A stretch of DNA of 63,230 nucleotides, taken from the NCBI RefSeq assembly GCF_003385215.1, contig NZ_PQHW01000031.1, positions 1 to 63,230 of the forward strand, written 5' to 3'. The notes under the pieces were generated by a model, which was not told where the DNA came from, did not search any database, and saw only the letters and a program-made list of their open reading frames with translations. Positions 60,144 through 63,230 of the stretch are shown here, one piece after another (position 1 is the first letter of the stretch; each line of letters begins with the position of its first letter). The position numbers were made by a program, and so were the translations under genes. Source of the stretch: Amycolatopsis thermalba. GTDB taxonomy: Bacteria > Actinomycetota > Actinomycetes > Mycobacteriales > Pseudonocardiaceae.

Positions 60144-61787
60144 GTGACGAAGACCGGCGCCCAGCACCTCGTGGACGCGCTGCTCGAGCTCGGGGCCGAG
60201 GTCGCGTTCGGTCTTCCGGGCGTGCACAACCTGCCGATCTGGGAGGCGCTGGCCGACAGCCCGCTCCGGCTGATCGGCGTCCGGCACGAACAGACCGCCG
60301 GGTACGCCGCGGACGGGTTCGCGCGGGCGACCGGCAAGCTCGGCGTCGCGATCGTGACGACCGGGCCGGGCGCGGCGAACACGATCGCCGCGGTCGGGGA
60401 GGCGATGGCCTCGGGTTCGCCGGTGCTGGTGATCGCCACCGACATCCCGGCGGGACTGCGGCGGCCCGGCATGGTGCGCGGTGTGCTGCACGAGACCAGC
60501 GACCAGGCCGCGCTGTTCGCGCCGGTCACCAAGGCGGCGGTCACCGTCGAGACACCCGAGGACCTGGCGCCCACGGTCCTGCGCGCCGCCCGGCTGGCGA
60601 TGCGGCCGCAGAGCGGTCCGGTGTACGTCGGGATCCCCACGGATTTCCTGCGGCACAACGGTTCCCGCGGCGCCGACCCGGAGCCGACGGACGCTTTCCC
60701 GGCGCTGGCACTGGCGGATCTGGACGCGGCCCGGCGCATGCTGGCGATGGCGTCGAGGCCGCTGATCTGGGCCGGTGGCGGCGCGGTGCGAGCCGAGGCC
60801 GGCGCCGTGATCGGGCAGCTGGCGGAGAAGCTCGCCGCGCCGGTGATCACGACGTTCGCCGCGCGCGGGTTGCTGCCGCCGGCGCACCCTTGTGCCGCGC
60901 CGACCCCCGTGCACGCCCCGGAGGTGGGCGCGCTGTGGGACGAGGCCGACGTGGTGCTCGGCATCGGCACGGATTTCGACGGCCTGATGACGCAGAACTG
61001 GCTGATGCCCAAGCCGCCGAAGCTCATCGTGATCAACGTCGACCCCAAGGACGCGGCCAAGAACTACCCGCCCGACATCACCCTGGTCGGCGACGCACGA
61101 GACGTGGTGCCCCAGTTGCTGCAGGGCCTGCCGGCGCGGCCCGGGCTGGCGGAGCTGACCGAGCGACTGCAGCGGGTGTCGGACCAGGTGCGCCGTCGGA
61201 TCCGCAGCGAGGAGCCGCAGGCCGCGGATTTCCTGCGCACGCTGGAAGAGACCCTGCCCGACCGCGCGATGCTGGTGGCTGACATGTGCATCGCCGGCTA
61301 CTGGGCGGGCGGGTTCCACCGCGTGGCGGCGCCGCACCGGTTCGCCTACCCCATGGGCTGGGGCACGCTCGGGTTCGGCTTCCCGGCCGCGCTGGGTGCG
61401 GCGGCCACCGGGGCGGGCCGGGTGGTGTGCATCAGCGGCGACGGCGGGTTCCTGTACGGGTGCGGCGATCTGGCCACGCTGGCGCAGGAGTCGCTGCCGG
61501 TGACGGTCATCATCGTCGACGACGGTGGTTACGGCATGCTGCGGTTCGACCAGGACCGGGAGGGCCTGCCGCACCGCGGGGTCAACCTGCACACGCCGGA
61601 CTTCGTCGGTCTGGCGCGGTCGTTCGGCGTGGACGCCGGCCGGGTGGAGGGTTTCGGCCGTGCGTTCCGGCGGTTGCTGGGGGAGTTCGTGCGCAGTGAT
61701 GAGCCGAATGTGTTGGTGGTGCGGGCGTCGTTGAAGCCACCGGTGAATACGTCGCCGCGGTGGTATCGGGCGATGCGGTCGCGGTGA
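60144..61787 (+). CDS. ThDP-binding enzyme (acetolactate synthase-like decarboxylase)
   Basis: 547 residues with all three domains. GAQHLVDALLELGAEVAFGLPG starts it, the catalytic Glu49 is in GVRHEQTAGYAADG, and the ThDP motif runs from GDGGFLYGCGDLATLAQ to VDDGGYGMLRFDQ; the first Asn of the usual NN/ND pair is Asp. It carboligates or decarboxylates a 2-oxoacid; family members labelled acetolactate synthase are often something else (for example guanidino-oxopentanoate decarboxylases). The last 38 codons, which have a lower G/C share than the rest, lie in a 123-bp block that is duplicated downstream. Confidence 0.87.
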   Translation: MTKTGAQHLVDALLELGAEVAFGLPGVHNLPIWEALADSPLRLIGVRHEQTAGYAADGFARATGKLGVAIVTTGPGAANTIAAVGEAMASGSPVLVIATDIPAGLRRPGMVRGVLHETSDQAALFAPVTKAAVTVETPEDLAPTVLRAARLAMRPQSGPVYVGIPTDFLRHNGSRGADPEPTDAFPALALADLDAARRMLAMASRPLIWAGGGAVRAEAGAVIGQLAEKLAAPVITTFAARGLLPPAHPCAAPTPVHAPEVGALWDEADVVLGIGTDFDGLMTQNWLMPKPPKLIVINVDPKDAAKNYPPDITLVGDARDVVPQLLQGLPARPGLAELTERLQRVSDQVRRRIRSEEPQAADFLRTLEETLPDRAMLVADMCIAGYWAGGFHRVAAPHRFAYPMGWGTLGFGFPAALGAAATGAGRVVCISGDGGFLYGCGDLATLAQESLPVTVIIVDDGGYGMLRFDQDREGLPHRGVNLHTPDFVGLARSFGVDAGRVEGFGRAFRRLLGEFVRSDEPNVLVVRASLKPPVNTSPRWYRAMRSR

Positions 61788-62004
61788 GGGTGGTTGCTGG
61801 GCCCGGTTGGTCGTGGATCCGGGCTGCCGCGGTCCGCCACCTTTCCGGTGGTCTGGTTGTTCTCCGTTGGGTGTGGGCGTTGGCGGTTGCTGGGGGAGTT
61901 CGTGCGCAGTGATGAGCCGAATGTGTTGGTGGTGCGGGCGTCGTTGAAGCCACCGGTGAATACGTCGCCGCGGTGGTATCGGGCGATGCGGTCGCGGTGA
62001 GGGT
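61670..62004. repeat. Tandem duplication at the 3' end of the ThDP gene
   Basis: 61670-61792 and 61882-62004 are identical over 123 bp (offset 212). The block includes the last 38 codons and stop of the ThDP gene, so the second copy is an extra gene tail without a gene. The sequence between the copies (about 61829-61885) is a diverged copy of the 3' end of the next, convergent dehydrogenase (compare 62102-62158). So a 212-bp unit holding both gene ends was duplicated. The 310-bp gap 61788-62097 is made of this. Confidence 0.9.
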
Positions 62005-62097
62005 CGCCGGGCCCCGCTGGTCGTGGATCCGGGCAGGCGGAAGCAATCTCGCCACCGGGGCCATCGGTGGAGGTGGTTTCGTGCGGTGCGTGTCCGG

Positions 62098-63069
62098 TCA
62101 GGCATTGCGGACCACCACCTTGCCGGTGGCCTGGTTGTTCTCCATGTAGGTGTGGGCCTCGACGATCTCGTCCAGCCGGAAGACCCGGTCGAGGTTCGGC
62201 TGGTACACGCCGCGCGCCACGCCGTCGACGATGGCCTGTAGTGCCTCGCCGCCGGATTTGCCCTGGATGTCGTTGCTCTGGAACGCCGTCAGCTTCGTGC
62301 CGGAGGGGATCACGGCCGTCGGCTGGAAGTCCGGGATCGACCACTCGCCGCTCAGCATGCCGGTGACGCACACCGTTCCGCCGCGCGCGGCGAGCCGCAG
62401 CGAGTCCGCCACCGTCGGCGCTCCGATCAGGTCCAGCACGTAGTCCGGGCCCTCCGGGCACAGTGCGCGAACACCGGCGGCGATGTCCCCGCCGTCCACC
62501 ACGACGTGTGACGCCCCGGCCTTCTCCAGTGCCGCCACCTTCTCCCGGTTGCGCGTGGTCGCGATCGTCACCAGCCCGCGCTCCCGCGCCAGCGACAACA
62601 TCGCCATCCCCACCGACGACGTGCCACCGCGGATCAGCAGGCTCTGCCCCGGCGAAGTCGCGCCGAACGTGGCCAGCGATCCCCACGCCGTCAGGTAGGT
62701 CTCCGGCAGCGCGGCGAAGACGTCCCACGGCAGATCGGTCTCCACCGGGATCAGCAGATCCTCCGGCAGCAGCGCGTATTCCGCGTACCCGCCATCGAAC
62801 TCCCGGCCCATCTCGCCCATCACCGCGGCCACCGTGGTTCCCGGCGCCAGCCGCACGGAGTCCACGACGACGCCGACGCACTCGATGCCCAGGACCCGCG
62901 GGAACCGCACGTTCGGCGAAAGCCCCTGCCGGGTCATCAGCTCCGACCGGTTCAGCCCGAACCCCTCGACCCGTACCAGGGCCCAGCCGTTCCGCACCTC
63001 GGGTGTGGGAATCTCCCGTACCCGCAACACCTCCGGTCCGCCCGGACCGTCCACCACGACTGCTCGCAT
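62098..63069 (-). CDS. Zinc-free MDR quinone oxidoreductase-like protein
   Basis: 323 residues. GroES-like N-terminal domain (MRAVVVDGPGGPEVLRVREIP, FGLNRSELMTRQG) and a Rossmann domain (LLIRGGTSSVGMAMLSLARERG, VVVDGGDI, YVLDLIGAPTVADSL). The Cys ligands of both zinc sites are missing, as in quinone oxidoreductases (QOR/zeta-crystallin). It reduces quinones or enones with NADPH. Convergent to the ThDP gene; its 3' end is partly copied at 61829-61885. Confidence 0.92.
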   Translation of the reverse strand: MRAVVVDGPGGPEVLRVREIPTPEVRNGWALVRVEGFGLNRSELMTRQGLSPNVRFPRVLGIECVGVVVDSVRLAPGTTVAAVMGEMGREFDGGYAEYALLPEDLLIPVETDLPWDVFAALPETYLTAWGSLATFGATSPGQSLLIRGGTSSVGMAMLSLARERGLVTIATTRNREKVAALEKAGASHVVVDGGDIAAGVRALCPEGPDYVLDLIGAPTVADSLRLAARGGTVCVTGMLSGEWSIPDFQPTAVIPSGTKLTAFQSNDIQGKSGGEALQAIVDGVARGVYQPNLDRVFRLDEIVEAHTYMENNQATGKVVVRNA

Positions 63070-63115
63070 GTTCGTCCCCCTTCAGACAACGCCACGTTAA
63101 TCAGGCTCTGTTGAT

Positions 63116-63230
63116 CTATGTGTGGGTGCGGTCAGGTAGTTCGGGGCGGTAGCCGCCGAGCGCGAGGAGTGCGAGGGAGATCAGGGCGTCGGCGTGTTTG
63201 AACCCGAAGGCCAGGCGGGTCAGTAGCCGG
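63116..63230 (-). mobile_element. C-terminal end of a transposase gene, cut by the window end
   Basis: The last 37 codons read RLLTRLAFGFKHADALISLA, continue LLALGGYRPELPDRTHT and stop at 63116. I recognise this tail style (FGFxxxxALIxLAxLxLGGxRPxLPGR) from actinomycete transposases but cannot name the IS family with certainty. CAGGCTCTGTTGATC (63102-63116) next to the stop is a plausible terminal inverted repeat end. IS copies commonly break assemblies, which would explain the contig ending here. Confidence 0.5.

Noticed and set aside
61788..62000. A small separate gene ending at 62000
   Set aside because: Its C-terminal 38 codons are only the duplicated tail of the ThDP gene; it lacks a ribosome site and its own fold.
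1..63230. tRNA, rRNA or prophage features
   Set aside because: No CCA-ended cloverleaf, rRNA stretch, integrase, or phage structural gene was recognised; a tRNA-scan run would be more reliable than reading by eye.

Overview
The window is very GC-rich DNA with strong G/C preference at third codon positions, GTG starts, many 4-bp ATGA/GTGA overlaps and regulator families typical of actinomycetes (SigE-family sigma factor, PucR, tandem TetR, mycolata-type wax ester synthase, CtpI-like P-type ATPase). The overall style fits a Pseudonocardiaceae-like organism such as Amycolatopsis; this is an inference from gene content, not a proven identification. The first 91 bases are not genomic: they match an Illumina P5/i5/Nextera adapter with errors. 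The last 115 bases encode what looks like the C-terminus of a transposase, so both ends look like contig breaks.

Layout. 93-4603: end of a quinone oxidoreductase, a 21-bp tandem repeat, a MOSC protein and PucR regulator pair, and an aromatic-ring FAD monooxygenase. 4771-7211: metY-metX methionine operon. 7132-11312: AraC and TetR regulators, an FMN-binding split-barrel protein, a secreted SGNH lipase and a RibD-like reductase. 11397-16199: a leucine/branched-chain catabolic operon (biotin-dependent carboxylase beta and alpha subunits plus acyl-CoA dehydrogenase) behind a double GTTA-N8-TAAC operator that also occurs upstream of the TetR gene at 9173. 16285-17594: SigE-family sigma factor and membrane partner. 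17634-25387: GNAT, SDR, PhaC-like hydrolase, ArsR-VOC and TetR-hydrolase units (the hydrolase carries a 1-base deletion), a berberine-bridge-type oxidase and a TauE/SafE transporter.

25465-37009 is lipid-centred: a two-gene acyl-CoA dehydrogenase operon, an MFS/MMPL efflux pair with its TetR and twin operators, a rare single-chain double TetR regulator, and fadA-fadB. 37010-37636 is a cluster of terminator, direct repeat and three different palindromic elements; one of them is a 128-bp nested palindrome also present at 17634. 37637-40572 is a flavin 2-hydroxyacid dehydrogenase plus a ThDP enzyme. 40832-40918 is a probable 28-residue peptide gene with its own ribosome site and terminator.

41290-45676 and 51510-56165 look like one catabolic regulon split by a repeat nest and a 1438-residue P-type ATPase. 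Its members are DUF3830-like protein, class III aminotransferase, succinate-semialdehyde-type dehydrogenase, tartrate/D-malate-type dehydrogenase, two Asp/Glu racemase/maleate-isomerase family proteins, a FadR-type GntR regulator, a D-2-hydroxyacid dehydrogenase and an amidase. Three copies of the palindrome ATTGTYGACAAT sit in its promoters. This is the best candidate for an undescribed system here: a degradation route running through amide hydrolysis and C4 acids, substrate unknown.

56316-63230: degenerate repeats, aldo-keto reductase, WS/DGAT, an ECM4-like glutathione-transferase-fold protein, a second ThDP enzyme whose 3' end is duplicated in tandem, a zinc-free MDR oxidoreductase and the transposase remnant.
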